Shown: positions 53,795-63,260, numbered from the stretch's first letter. The stretch is DNA of 64,000 bases from an uncultured bacterium (GCA_905215335.1 CAJMPQ010000002.1:1-64000); one strand, 5' to 3'. Numbers and translations are program-made. The notes: generated from the sequence alone by a model not told the origin.

Positions 53795-56341
53795 TTAGAA
53801 TTTTTTCAATTTAGCATATGTTGCATCCATTGCTTTTTTACCTTTAGCTCCAAAGTCTACGGTATACATTATGCTTTCACCAACGTTTAGAACATCTGTA
53901 ATGTGTCCTATTCCCATTTGATCGTGGAAAACTCTTTGACCAACATCAAATACATCACCTAAGACTTGAGAAGATTTTCTTTGTTCTTCTCTTTCTTTAG
54001 CTTGTTGTTGTTCTTGAGCTAGTCTTTGTCTACGTTCTTCAGCCATTCTTTTTATTGCATTATCTTTGAAGAATGCTGCAATTTTTTCTTCTTCACGTTT
54101 TTTATTTATTGCAGATTTTACAATAATTGTTCTTTGAGGCGTTCTGTTAGACGCAGGTTTTTGATATGAAGTTTTAGAATAGCTATTTGATGAAGATTGA
54201 GAGTAAGAAGAAGACTTTCCTCCACTAGCTAATCCTTTTCTTTGTGGAGCAACAAAATTTGCGCCAAAACCAGATGATGGTTTTACGTATCCATCAGTGT
54301 CTGTTTTTGCGTATGATTCTCTTGCTTTTGATACTGCGCTTCTAAATGTTGAAGAGCCAGATGTTCTACCCTCAGATTCCATAGATTCAATTAAGTTATG
54401 TGGAATTTCTTCAATAAATCTGGAAGGGTTATAGTATTTATATTCACCCCAAGTTTGGCGACGTTTTGCGGATACAAGGTATAATTTTTCTTCTGCACGA
54501 GTTATACCTACATACATAAGTCGACGTTCTTCTTCCACTTCTGATGGAACTTGAAGAGTTCTTTGGCTTGGGAATATACCTTCATCCATTCCTGCAATAA
54601 ATACAGTAGGAAATTCAAGACCTTTTGCCGCGTGAAGTGTCATCATTGTAACATTATTAGATTCTTCTTCCATTGAATCCAAATCTGATACTAATGCTAC
54701 TTGTTGTAGAAATTCTCCTAATACATTATTTTCTTCTTCTGGCACGAATTCTTCGGCTACGTTAACAAGTTCTTGCAAGTTATTTATATCATCTTGGAAT
54801 TCCGGATCGGTTGCTGCTTTTGATTGTAATTCAGCAAGATATCCTGATTTTTCAATAACAAGTGTTACAAATTCTTTTAATGTATATGAATCTTTTGCTT
54901 GTTGGAATTTATAAATAAGACTTGCAAAATCTTTTAATTTAGATTGTGTTTTTGCGTTTATTTCAGATTCTTCGCAAATTTTTATTGCTTCATAAAGGCT
55001 GATATCTCTATCTGATGCAAATTTTGTTAGATTTTGCATTGTAGTATCACCAATTCCTCGTTTTGGAATATTGATTACTCTACGTAAACTTTGAGAATCA
55101 TCTGTATTATTGATTAATTTTAAATAGCATAATACGGTTTTTACTTCAGCTCTATCATAGAATTTTGTACCACCGTAAATTCTATAAGGAACACCTGTAG
55201 CCATACAAGCTTCTTCTAAGGCACGTGATTGGTTGTTTGTTCTATATAAAATTGCGAATTTATTATAATTACCTCCAGCAGTTCTTCTTATGTTGCTGAT
55301 AATGTAATTTGCTTCATCAGCTTCATCGTCTGCTATGTAGTAACTAAGTTTTTCACCTTCGCCCTTATTTGAATATAAAACTTTGTCTAAACGTTCGTTA
55401 TTATTTTCAATAACTGCGTTTGCAGCATTCAAAATGTGAGCTGTTGAACGGTAGTTTTGTTCCAATTTGATTAGTTTTGTACTTGGATAATCTTTTTGGA
55501 AATTCATAATGATTGTGAAATCTGCACCACGCCAAGAATAAATAGATTGGTCAACATCACCTACAACGCATAATGAGCGTTCTTTTGGAAGTTCTTGTGG
55601 TGCTAGTAAATTGGTGTATAACATATTTACTAATTTGTACTGTGCTAAGTTTGTATCTTGGTACTCGTCAACCATTATGTGTTGAAATCTTTCATAGTAC
55701 TGTTTTCTCACTTCTTCATTTTGTTCAAGAAGTTTTACTGTAAGCATTAGCATATCATCAAAGTCGATTGCATTATTTGCATTTAATGCTTTTTCATATT
55801 CTTCGTATATAGATGCTATTTTTTGAGATTTGAAATCTCTTGCATAAGTTGCAAACGTTGTAGCATCTTGCATTTTGTTTTTAGCGTTAGAAATTACTGA
55901 TTTTACAAGCTTTGTTTGATATACTTTATCATCTAAATTTAATTTCTTGATAGCTCTTGTAATTATTTGGTTTGTATCGGAGTCATCATATATAGTGAAG
56001 TTTTTGTCTAAATTTTTTCCTGTAGCGGTATTATATTTATCAATATTTTCACGTAAAATTCTGCCGCAGATACCGTGGAATGTACCCACCCACATATATT
56101 TTACAGTATCTTCACCAATGATTTTCCCGATACGTTCTTTCATCTCTTTAGCGGCTTTGTTGGTAAATGTTACGGCTAGTATGTTTCTAGGTCTTATGCC
56201 ATTTTGTATCATATACGCAATACGTGTAGTAAGTACTTTTGTTTTTCCAGATCCAGCACCCGCTAAAATCAGCAAAGGACCTTGTGTTGTCTGAACAGCT
56301 TCAACCTGCTCCTTATTAAGATTTTCTAATAGATTTTCCAT
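53795..56341 (-). CDS. pcrA: UvrD/PcrA-type DNA helicase
   Basis: Superfamily 1A 3'-5' helicase. 848 residues from ATG 56341. Walker A AGAGSGKTKVL, motif II VDEYQDTN, QNYRST, and motif VI in MYVGITRAEEKL-type region (visible VGITRAEEKLYL) plus a basic, Ser/Gln/Glu-rich tail and the C-terminal PcrA Tudor-like end (GQRVFHDQMGIGHITDV). It displaces RecA from DNA and works in repair. A small GGGAAGAGG precedes the ATG. Confidence 0.94.
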   Translation of the reverse strand: MENLLENLNKEQVEAVQTTQGPLLILAGAGSGKTKVLTTRIAYMIQNGIRPRNILAVTFTNKAAKEMKERIGKIIGEDTVKYMWVGTFHGICGRILRENIDKYNTATGKNLDKNFTIYDDSDTNQIITRAIKKLNLDDKVYQTKLVKSVISNAKNKMQDATTFATYARDFKSQKIASIYEEYEKALNANNAIDFDDMLMLTVKLLEQNEEVRKQYYERFQHIMVDEYQDTNLAQYKLVNMLYTNLLAPQELPKERSLCVVGDVDQSIYSWRGADFTIIMNFQKDYPSTKLIKLEQNYRSTAHILNAANAVIENNNERLDKVLYSNKGEGEKLSYYIADDEADEANYIISNIRRTAGGNYNKFAILYRTNNQSRALEEACMATGVPYRIYGGTKFYDRAEVKTVLCYLKLINNTDDSQSLRRVINIPKRGIGDTTMQNLTKFASDRDISLYEAIKICEESEINAKTQSKLKDFASLIYKFQQAKDSYTLKEFVTLVIEKSGYLAELQSKAATDPEFQDDINNLQELVNVAEEFVPEEENNVLGEFLQQVALVSDLDSMEEESNNVTMMTLHAAKGLEFPTVFIAGMDEGIFPSQRTLQVPSEVEEERRLMYVGITRAEEKLYLVSAKRRQTWGEYKYYNPSRFIEEIPHNLIESMESEGRTSGSSTFRSAVSKARESYAKTDTDGYVKPSSGFGANFVAPQRKGLASGGKSSSYSQSSSNSYSKTSYQKPASNRTPQRTIIVKSAINKKREEEKIAAFFKDNAIKRMAEERRQRLAQEQQQAKEREEQRKSSQVLGDVFDVGQRVFHDQMGIGHITDVLNVGESIMYTVDFGAKGKKAMDATYAKLKKF

Positions 56342-56367
56342 GACCTCTTCCCAAATAAAAAAAAATA

Positions 56368-56376
56368 TGCTATAAT
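56368..56376 (+). promoter_or_regulatory. Extended -10 promoter, divergent region
   Basis: TGC then TATAAT (56371-56376). The sequence around it (ATGCTATAATTAAGCAT) is partly palindromic, so a weaker -10-like element (TGC TTAATT) faces the helicase gene on the other strand. Leader of ~45 nt to the ATG at 56427. Confidence 0.5.
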
Positions 56377-56426
56377 TAAGCATAATCGAAAAATGTAATT
56401 AATGCAATTAGAAGGTAAATGAAAAA

Positions 56427-57026
56427 ATGACAGATAGTGATAAGGAAATTTTGTTAAGTTCAGACGATAAAAATGAAGATGCTCAGAAATCAATAGTTGT
56501 TCCTATTGATGATGATATGGATACAGTTAAGTCTGATGCCCCAAATACAGTTGATGAATTAGCTATGGAGCTTGCAACAATTAAACAATCAGCTAAGAAA
56601 ATTGCTATTATCGGGAGTAGAAATCTTCCAATCACTCATCAGCAAATGATTGAAACTCTTGCAACAGCTCTTGTTATGCAAGGTAATACTATTATTACTT
56701 CTGGTGGTTCTTCTGGTACTAACGCTGCTGCTATTCGTGGTGCTATGAAAGCTAATCCTGAAAAATTAAGTGTTGTTTTACCTCAAACTATTGGTCAACA
56801 ACCTTCAGACGTACAAGATCAGTTAATTGGTGTTCCTAATATTATTGAACACGCTGATAGAGCTATGATGACTTTGGCAGATGCTTCTAGAGTTTGTAAC
56901 AGAGAAATTATTGATGAATGTAATCAATTGATTTGTTTCTTATCTCACACTAGTAAAACTCTTCATAGTGCAGTTCAATACGCTGAAGAAGGTCATAAAG
57001 TTATCACTGTATTCTACTTAGATTAA
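56427..57026 (+). CDS. DprA-like SLOG-domain protein
   Basis: 199 residues. After an acidic ~45-residue N-terminus comes a Rossmann-like fold with IAIIGSRNLPI (~59-69) and IITSGGSSGTNAAAIRGAM (~89-107), as in DprA/LOG proteins of the SLOG superfamily; a similar short family is annotated in Cyanobacteria as DNA recombination-mediator protein A. It lacks DprA's other domains. SLOG proteins bind nucleotides or ssDNA; exact function unknown. First gene of a plus-strand operon with two unknowns. Confidence 0.8.
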   Translation: MTDSDKEILLSSDDKNEDAQKSIVVPIDDDMDTVKSDAPNTVDELAMELATIKQSAKKIAIIGSRNLPITHQQMIETLATALVMQGNTIITSGGSSGTNAAAIRGAMKANPEKLSVVLPQTIGQQPSDVQDQLIGVPNIIEHADRAMMTLADASRVCNREIIDECNQLICFLSHTSKTLHSAVQYAEEGHKVITVFYLD

Positions 57027-57040
57027 TAAGGTTCATCCTT

Positions 57041-58210
57041 ATGAGTGATAATTTGAAAAAATTGACCGGCAAAAATCCAAAAGATTTTGAGCCTGTTGCG
57101 TATAGTGTTATAAATAATCCTGATGTTGATTTGTTTGCAGAATTGGTTGAGCAGGATGATTATTTGTTTGACTTTGTTAAACAAAACGTGGCTTCCCGTC
57201 TTGCGAAAGTTTGTAACGAATCAAATTATATGAATTTGCTTCCGTTATTAAAATATTATTCTCCATCTTATGAGGATTTTATTGTTTCAAAATTAGCTGA
57301 ATATGCTGATGAAGATTTAACGGATACATTATTAGATCTTTTTGAAAATGGTTCTGATGATGAAAAAACATATTGTGCAAAGTTCTTTTCATATATTCAA
57401 GATCCTTTGGCTATAGATTATTTAAAAGCAAATGCTTATAGCGAAAATCCCGCACTAAGTTCTAATTGTGCTTCAACATTAGCTCAATTAGGTGAAATTT
57501 CAATCTATAATGAAGCATTAGAAAAGTTGAAATCAGTTGATGATTTTGAAAAGTTAGATGCGGTGAAGTTTTTAGTATCTTATGGAAATAAAGATGCAAT
57601 AGTAGAGATATTATCAGTTATGAAGGTTTCTCCTATGGCTGAAAATATGGCAGGAGAGCTGCTATATTTAACAGATTTATTCGACTTGCTTAAAACTTCT
57701 GAAAATGATGGGTTGTTTGTGCTTAATTTAGTTCTTAATGGATTAGGTGAAATTCTTGGGCTAGCCCAAGTTTTTGATTTCCGTTTGTACGAAGTTTTAG
57801 AATCTTTGATGGATTCTGATATAACATCTTCGAAGGCGGTTGTGTTACTAAATGCTCTAGATAAGTTTGAAACTTTAACCGAAAATGATGAGTATTTGTT
57901 TGATGAAGCAAAGGATGTAAAACAAGAAGTTTTGGATATCAAAAAACTTTTAAATGCTCTAGATAAGAATTTCTTGCTTTCTAAAATTGATAATGAGCTT
58001 AATTCAGATAGCTTATTTGTTTATACTGCATTAGATTTAACTGATAATGTTCAAAGGGTGAGAGAATTGTTGAGTGTTGATAATCAGACAATTATTTTAA
58101 AATCTCTTGAAACATTGAAGCGTTTAAATAATTTATCAAATGAAGATAAATTGTCAGCATTAAAACTGGTAACAAATGAAAATATTAAAAGTGTAATAAT
58201 GGCAATATAG
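57041..58210 (+). CDS. HEAT-like repeat protein, unknown
   Basis: 389 residues, acidic, made of helical pairs with HEAT-like spacing (LLPLLKYYSPSYEDFIVSKL; NPALSSNCASTLAQLGEISI). No membrane helix or signal peptide. Located 14 bp after the SLOG gene, followed in 11 bp by the EF-hand gene. Similar in style to the protein at 22941. A scaffold role is plausible but not shown. Confidence 0.75.
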   Translation: MSDNLKKLTGKNPKDFEPVAYSVINNPDVDLFAELVEQDDYLFDFVKQNVASRLAKVCNESNYMNLLPLLKYYSPSYEDFIVSKLAEYADEDLTDTLLDLFENGSDDEKTYCAKFFSYIQDPLAIDYLKANAYSENPALSSNCASTLAQLGEISIYNEALEKLKSVDDFEKLDAVKFLVSYGNKDAIVEILSVMKVSPMAENMAGELLYLTDLFDLLKTSENDGLFVLNLVLNGLGEILGLAQVFDFRLYEVLESLMDSDITSSKAVVLLNALDKFETLTENDEYLFDEAKDVKQEVLDIKKLLNALDKNFLLSKIDNELNSDSLFVYTALDLTDNVQRVRELLSVDNQTIILKSLETLKRLNNLSNEDKLSALKLVTNENIKSVIMAI

Positions 58211-58221
58211 GAGAGTAGCTT

Positions 58222-58542
58222 ATGTTAATGATTATTTCAGATGATGGCAAAAATGTTCCTGAAGGTTACAGAAATTTGACAGATGAAGAAGTTATTAAAG
58301 ATTACCTAAGTATTGATATGGATAAAGATTACATGATTTCAAAGAATGAATGGATGTTAACTTTTATCAAAATGTTAGGTGATGATATAAAATCGTTGGA
58401 AAAAGAAGGTCCAGATGCAATTATGCAGAAAATTCAAGAATTGTCTGATGAGTTTGAAAGATATGATGTGGATAACAATAAATATCTTGATTATGAGGAA
58501 TATAAAACTATTGTAAATAATAATATTTATATTTCTGAATAA
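58222..58542 (+). CDS. EF-hand calcium-binding protein
   Basis: 106 residues. Two canonical EF-hand loops: D32-M-D-K-D36-x-x-I-x-x-x-E43 and D82-V-D-N-N86-x-x-L-x-x-x-E93, each flanked by helices. No signal peptide, so it is probably a cytoplasmic Ca2+ sensor or buffer. It is the last gene of the SLOG/HEAT operon; a GGAG is located about 8 bases before the start. Alternative ATG at 58228. Confidence 0.85.
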   Translation: MLMIISDDGKNVPEGYRNLTDEEVIKDYLSIDMDKDYMISKNEWMLTFIKMLGDDIKSLEKEGPDAIMQKIQELSDEFERYDVDNNKYLDYEEYKTIVNNNIYISE

Positions 58543-58553
58543 GTTTAATGATA

Positions 58554-58595
58554 AAAAAAGAGCCTTGCAAAAATATTTTTGCAAGGCTCTTTTTT
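58554..58595. terminator. Long bidirectional terminator
   Basis: A ~20-bp near-perfect palindrome (AAAAAAGAGCCTTGC and its complement) with A run on the left and T run on the right, separating the EF-hand gene (plus) and rpsR (minus). Confidence 0.93.
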
Positions 58596-58606
58596 AAACT
58601 ATTCAA

Positions 58607-58834
58607 TTAGTCAAAAACGTAATTGATAATAGCAGCTTCTCTAGCTTGTTTAATTGCTTTAGCAATCATTCTTTGGTGAGCTGCACAGTTACCAGTAATT
58701 CTTCTAGGAATGATTTTACCAGCTTCTGTTAAGTATCTTTTTAATTTAGCAGCATCTTTGTAGTCGATAGATGTAACTTTATCTGCACATAAGCTGCAAT
58801 TTTTACGTTTTTTCTTTTCGTCTTGTCTTGCCAT
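58607..58834 (-). CDS. rpsR: 30S ribosomal protein bS18
   Basis: 75 residues. CSLCADK and GNCAAHQR show the cysteine-containing (zinc-binding) form; the rest matches bS18 (DYKDAAKLKRYLTEAGKIIPRR). Last gene of the rpsF-ssb-rpsR operon. Confidence 0.97.
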   Translation of the reverse strand: MARQDEKKKRKNCSLCADKVTSIDYKDAAKLKRYLTEAGKIIPRRITGNCAAHQRMIAKAIKQAREAAIINYVFD

Positions 58835-58898
58835 TTGTTTTATTTGCCTTTCTAGCCTTATTTTTTACTATAATTAAATCATTTTATTTTAGATGAGT

Positions 58899-59312
58899 TT
58901 AGAATGGTACTTCTTCATCATCCATTAGGACATCAGCATTAGAAGAATCAGCTTCCATATCTCCGAATGTTAGGATATCGCCATCTTCGCTAGCTGATGA
59001 ATCAGCACTTGAAGATGCACCACCCATCAATTCAATAGTTGCAGCTTCAATTTCAAAAACTTTCTTTTCTGTTCCATCATCCATTTTGCTAATGCCGTTT
59101 TGTAATCTGCCTTCTACTAAAACTTTTTGGTTTTTAGACAAGCCAGCTACAACTTCTTCAAGATTTTGTCTTTTAGAGATTACTCTAACTAAAGTTTCTT
59201 CTTGTTGACCAACATTTAGCACAAATGATGAAACTGCAACATTGTTTGAAGTAAATCCTGTTTTAGGAGTTTTATATACTATACCTGTAACTACTGCTTT
59301 TGCTAATGTCAT
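58899..59312 (-). CDS. ssb: Single-stranded DNA-binding protein
   Basis: 137 residues: N-terminal OB fold (AKAVVTGIVYKTPKTGF, ETLVRVISKRQ) and a flexible acidic tail ending MDDEEVPF, the partner-binding tip of bacterial SSB. Between rpsF (26 bp) and rpsR, the usual order. AAGGAAAA before the ATG. Confidence 0.94.
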   Translation of the reverse strand: MTLAKAVVTGIVYKTPKTGFTSNNVAVSSFVLNVGQQEETLVRVISKRQNLEEVVAGLSKNQKVLVEGRLQNGISKMDDGTEKKVFEIEAATIELMGGASSSADSSASEDGDILTFGDMEADSSNADVLMDDEEVPF

Positions 59313-59338
59313 TTTTGTTTTCCTTAAATAAACTATAA

Positions 59339-59638
59339 CTAAACTGAAGCTTTAGCTGATGTTTCCATAAACATTGTTCTTAAAATGTTATCGTTTAGTC
59401 TTAGTTGTCTTTTGAATTCAGCAACTTTGTCAGCTGGTAATGATAAAATTGAAGTTGAGAAATATCCATCTCTGAAGTTTTGGATTTCATAAGCTAATTT
59501 TTTTCTACCAACTTTGTCTGTAGATTCTACTTTTCCACCGAATTCAACAATTATAGCACCGATTTTGTCGATTAATTTATCAACTTCTTCAGCATCTAAA
59601 TTTGGTTTGAATATAGCCATTAATTCATAAGTTTTCAT
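59339..59638 (-). CDS. rpsF: 30S ribosomal protein bS6
   Basis: 99 residues with the S6 core: YELMAIFKPNLDAEEVDKLIDK, GRKKLAYEI, FRDGYFS and LRLNDNILRTMF. Pairs with bS18 in the platform of the 30S subunit. AAAAGGAG six to eight bases before the ATG. Confidence 0.97.
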   Translation of the reverse strand: MKTYELMAIFKPNLDAEEVDKLIDKIGAIIVEFGGKVESTDKVGRKKLAYEIQNFRDGYFSTSILSLPADKVAEFKRQLRLNDNILRTMFMETSAKASV

Positions 59639-59680
59639 TTATTTGTCTCCTTTTAGTATTTTCCTATGATGTATGATTAA

Positions 59681-59689
59681 ATCTTATCA
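59681..59689 (-). promoter_or_regulatory. Putative extended -10 promoter of rpsF-ssb-rpsR
   Basis: Minus strand TGA then TAAGAT (59686-59681) about 43 bases before the rpsF ATG. Confidence 0.35.
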
Positions 59690-59704
59690 TGAAAATAGAA
59701 ATTA

Positions 59705-60541
59705 TTACAACATGTAGTCTGCGGTAAAACTGTACTGCGCTGGACCTATAAGGAAAATATCTTTCTTTGGATTATCCTTTGTTCCGCTCCATTCAACGTT
59801 TACAGCCCCTCCAAGAAGATTTACCTTAACTTTGTCTTCTGTTAAGTTATTTAAAACACAAGCCACTACACTGGCACAAGCTCCTGTTCCGCAAGCTAGA
59901 GTTATGCCGCATCCTCTTTCATATACACGCATTTCAATTTCATTTTTAGAAATTATTTTTACAAATTCAGTATTTGTTTTTTCTGGGAAATATGGGTGAA
60001 CTTCCATATCTGGTCCATAAGTTTTTGCCAAATGCATAGTGTCTTCTTCAGTAAAGATTATGCAGTGAGGGTTACCCATAGATACCGGAATTATATTAAA
60101 CTCTTTTCCTTTTACGTGAACAGTTCTTTCTCCTTTAAATGGGATTTTTTCATCTTCTAAAATTGGTGTACCCATGTTTACTTTTACTGTTCCATCTTCT
60201 TGGATTTCGGGTTTTATAATACCGGCAAGAGTTTTTACGCTGAATTGTTTCTTATTAACAAGTTTTTTATCATATACGTATTTTGCAAAGCATCTCATAC
60301 CGTTGCCGCACATTTGGGCAGTGGTTCCGTCCGAATTGTAGAAAAACCACGCAATGTCAGTTTCTCCATTAGGTTTTGTGTCCGGAATAATCATTCCATC
60401 AGCTCCAATTCCAAAATGTCTATCGCATAATTTTTGAGCTAGTTCTTCCATCGAAAGACCTGATTTTTCGTATTCTGAATAATCTAATACGACAAAATCA
60501 TTTCCACAGCCTTGCATTTTTGTTATTTTAATTGTTGTCAT
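59705..60541 (-). CDS. dapF: Diaminopimelate epimerase
   Basis: Converts LL- to meso-DAP for peptidoglycan and lysine. 278 residues. Two catalytic Cys lie in MCGNGMRC and LACGTGAC. N-terminal MQGCGNDFVV is the family start. Full length. GAGAGG upstream. Confidence 0.97.
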   Translation of the reverse strand: MTTIKITKMQGCGNDFVVLDYSEYEKSGLSMEELAQKLCDRHFGIGADGMIIPDTKPNGETDIAWFFYNSDGTTAQMCGNGMRCFAKYVYDKKLVNKKQFSVKTLAGIIKPEIQEDGTVKVNMGTPILEDEKIPFKGERTVHVKGKEFNIIPVSMGNPHCIIFTEEDTMHLAKTYGPDMEVHPYFPEKTNTEFVKIISKNEIEMRVYERGCGITLACGTGACASVVACVLNNLTEDKVKVNLLGGAVNVEWSGTKDNPKKDIFLIGPAQYSFTADYML

Positions 60542-60563
60542 AATCTTATCCTCTCTTGCACAG

Positions 60564-60572
60564 ATTATAACA
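60564..60572 (-). promoter_or_regulatory. Extended -10 promoter of dapF
   Basis: Minus strand TGT then perfect TATAAT (60569-60564), 22 bases before the ATG at 60541. Confidence 0.6.
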
Positions 60573-60585
60573 TAGAAAAAGCCTA

Positions 60586-61155
60586 TTATGCTTTGTAAGA
60601 AATTGATTTAGGTGCAAAATTTTCATTATTTGTTTGAGCTTTAGCTACAATCGGTTTATCCCAATGATCAGCTGCAAATTTACCTATATTTTGGCCAATA
60701 GTAGAAGAACCAATAGAACCTCCAACAAATAATATTCCTTTAACTACAGGTAACCATTTTTTATTAATTGGAAGTTTTTTTAGAATTCCATCTAGGTTTT
60801 TCTTCATCCATCCTTCACCAATAAACATACCAGCAAGAGAACCAGATTCAGTAATTAGTGCAGATTTTTTATCTTCTGCTGTTAATACTGTATAGCCACT
60901 TGAAGCTACAATTAATGGGTTTACATGATCCGCAGCAAATTTTACTGTCTTTGAAATACCATTAAAGATTTTGTCGGATTTTGCGATTTCATCTAGTGTG
61001 TTTAAAACATGTTTCGCAGGGTTAGAATACTGTGCTCCAGCTTTAATTAGTGCTGCACTTTGGCCTACTGTCACAGGAAGTCTGCCGATATTATCATTCA
61101 TTGTTTTATCAGCATTTCTTACTGCAAATATACCTGTTGCTACGCCACTGTACAT
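60586..61155 (-). CDS. Lineage-specific membrane-associated protein
   Basis: 189 residues, not recognised. Glycine/alanine-rich hydrophobic patches near 1-10, ~75-90, ~102-113 and a longer glycine-rich one near ~142-162 (GILFVGGSIGSSTIG). Charged linkers with Lys/Asp. No canonical signal peptide. Similar layout to 26692 and 33614. Start is uncertain: a TATATT -10-like box lies five bases before the ATG and AAAGG 12 before. Confidence 0.62.
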   Translation of the reverse strand: MYSGVATGIFAVRNADKTMNDNIGRLPVTVGQSAALIKAGAQYSNPAKHVLNTLDEIAKSDKIFNGISKTVKFAADHVNPLIVASSGYTVLTAEDKKSALITESGSLAGMFIGEGWMKKNLDGILKKLPINKKWLPVVKGILFVGGSIGSSTIGQNIGKFAADHWDKPIVAKAQTNNENFAPKSISYKA

Positions 61156-61253
61156 AAAACAATATAACCTTTCACACTACACTTACATTTATATAAAGTA
61201 TTTTTTTTGTGTGAAATTGCAGATGTTAATGAATTGTTTACATTTTTTAAAAT

Positions 61254-62240
61254 TTATTTGTTGCATATTACAGAAGCTATTTGTGTTGCTGTAATTTTAA
61301 GACAGTCTAATTTTTCACAAGTTGTTTGACGTCTTGCCCATAAACAAGGTTTTAATTCGCATTTGTCATTAGCTTTTATTGGGGTAACTAATTCACTTTG
61401 AGGAATTAGAGCTTTGTCATCTGTAGGCCCAAATATTACATATGTTTTTGTTTTTAGGGCTACTGCAACGTGTAAAGGTGCCGAATCTGAACATAAAAAT
61501 ATTTCAGCAGAAGAAATTAACTCAGCTAAATCTTTTAAACTTTTTGTTGTACCGTATAGGTTTTCAAAGTTTTGAGTTCGGACATTATTTAGAATAGTTT
61601 CAATACAATCTTTATCATCAGGTCCACCAACTAATCTTACTTTTTTACCTTCTGCAACTAATAAATCTATTACCTTGGCCCAAGTTTCTGCAGGAACTGT
61701 TTTTATACAATTCTTTTGAATGCTCAGTTTGCTAACCCCTGGATGAATAAGTACGGAATTTGAGATTTTTTCTCTCTGTTCAACTTTAATTTCCGGTAAT
61801 TCTGTATTCTGGTTAGTTATATTTCTAATTAAGTCATGGTACATCTTACATGCATATTGATTTTTATTTAATGGCATTGCGCCAGTTAATAAAAGTTGAC
61901 TTAATTTACCTGTATTGTATCCATAACGTTCTTTTATACCAGTTAAAAATAGTAATAAACTGATTAATTTATTTCCACCTGAAGATATAACCAAATCAAA
62001 TTTACCTTGTCTGGCTTTTAGGATAAGTTTAAATAATTCGGAATACTTATTTTTACCTTTTACATCAATTAGTATTAAATCGTCAATGACGTCAGTTAAA
62101 TCTTTAACACTTTTGCTTCTTGGTTCTAGTGCAAGTGTAATCTTTGATTCCGGAAATTCTTTTTTTAGTGAAATTAGAGTTGGAAGAAAGAATATTTCAT
62201 CACCAATCCCACCAAAATTTATTGCAAGTATATTTTTCAT
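61254..62240 (-). CDS. Glycosyltransferase family 9 (heptosyltransferase-like)
   Basis: 328 residues. N-terminal ILAINFGGIGDEIFFLP and C-terminal domain with the GT9 signature (LCSDSAPLHVAVALK, VIFGPTD) as in LPS heptosyltransferases. It would transfer a heptose or other sugar from an ADP- or NDP-donor to LPS core in the cytoplasm. ATG 62240, with AGGGA upstream; the frame is open upstream to 62276. Consistent with the lpt genes. Confidence 0.9.
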   Translation of the reverse strand: MKNILAINFGGIGDEIFFLPTLISLKKEFPESKITLALEPRSKSVKDLTDVIDDLILIDVKGKNKYSELFKLILKARQGKFDLVISSGGNKLISLLLFLTGIKERYGYNTGKLSQLLLTGAMPLNKNQYACKMYHDLIRNITNQNTELPEIKVEQREKISNSVLIHPGVSKLSIQKNCIKTVPAETWAKVIDLLVAEGKKVRLVGGPDDKDCIETILNNVRTQNFENLYGTTKSLKDLAELISSAEIFLCSDSAPLHVAVALKTKTYVIFGPTDDKALIPQSELVTPIKANDKCELKPCLWARRQTTCEKLDCLKITATQIASVICNK

Positions 62241-62435
62241 ATCATCCCTATCCTTATTCATAACTTTATTATACAAGAAAAATATTTATCTATTTACCAT
62301 GCTTAAATTTTATATTCAATTACATGTATTAGAAAAGCTTTAGCGATTATAAAACCTTTTCATACTTTTAAATGATGTTTATAAAATCAGATATTATAGA
62401 ATAGAAATGTAAGAGAAATAGAATTGGGTAGGTTA

Positions 62436-63260
62436 ATGGAACAGAGTTTTGATTTTTCTTCTTATAATAATATAAAACGTTTGTCAGAAGACGAGCTTAC
62501 AGAATTATGGAATAGATATTTGGCAGATAAATCAGATAAACATTCACGTGATGCTATTATTGTTCAATATATTTATCTTGTAAGATATGTAGTAGGACGT
62601 GTTAAGGTTTCATTACCTGTAACTATTTCAATAGAAGATATTGCGGGTTATGGGGTTGAAGGTTTAATCAATGCGGTTGAACGTTTTTCACCTCAAAAAA
62701 ATACAAGATTTGAAACTTATGCATTGATTAGAATTAGAGGTGCTATTTTAGATAAAATTAGAGCACAAGATTTCTTACCTCGTAGTGTTAGAAAGAAAAT
62801 TAAAGATATTAAACAAGCTGCAGAAGTTTTAAAACAAGAATTAGGTAGAGTTCCAACAAATACAGAAATTGCAAATTATCTTGATATGGAGCCGGAAAAA
62901 GTTAGTCAAATTATGTCAGAAGATGTTACGATTACATCTATTTATGACAAACGCGGTTCTTCTGATGATAGTATGGAAATTATTGATACTATTGAAGATT
63001 CAAATAAGTTAAATCCTCAAGAGCGTATGGAAGAACAAAATGTAAAAACAGATCTTCAAAGAGCATTACAAAAACTTCCGGAAAGAGAAAGAGTTTTGAT
63101 GGTTCTTTACTATCAAGAAAATATGACAATGAAAGAAATTGGTGCAACTTTGGGTATGTCTGAATCTAGAGTTTGTCAGCTTCATGCTCAAGGTATTATG
63201 AAATTGAAGAATATATTAAACGAAAACCGTTCTTCTCGTTTGCAAAAAGCTATTGTTTAA
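62436..63260 (+). CDS. FliA/WhiG-family RNA polymerase sigma factor
   Basis: 274 residues from ATG 62436 (TTG 62424 is an alternative). Region 2 with VGRVKVSLPVTISIEDI, GVEGLINAVERF and FETYALIRIRGAILDKIRAQDFLPRS (the FliA/WhiG hallmark), region 3, and region 4 HTH MKEIGATLGMSESRVCQLH. Such sigma factors direct flagellar, chemotaxis or developmental genes. No flagellar gene is visible here. Its stop codon overlaps that of the converging OmpA-like gene. Confidence 0.88.
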   Translation: MEQSFDFSSYNNIKRLSEDELTELWNRYLADKSDKHSRDAIIVQYIYLVRYVVGRVKVSLPVTISIEDIAGYGVEGLINAVERFSPQKNTRFETYALIRIRGAILDKIRAQDFLPRSVRKKIKDIKQAAEVLKQELGRVPTNTEIANYLDMEPEKVSQIMSEDVTITSIYDKRGSSDDSMEIIDTIEDSNKLNPQERMEEQNVKTDLQRALQKLPERERVLMVLYYQENMTMKEIGATLGMSESRVCQLHAQGIMKLKNILNENRSSRLQKAIV

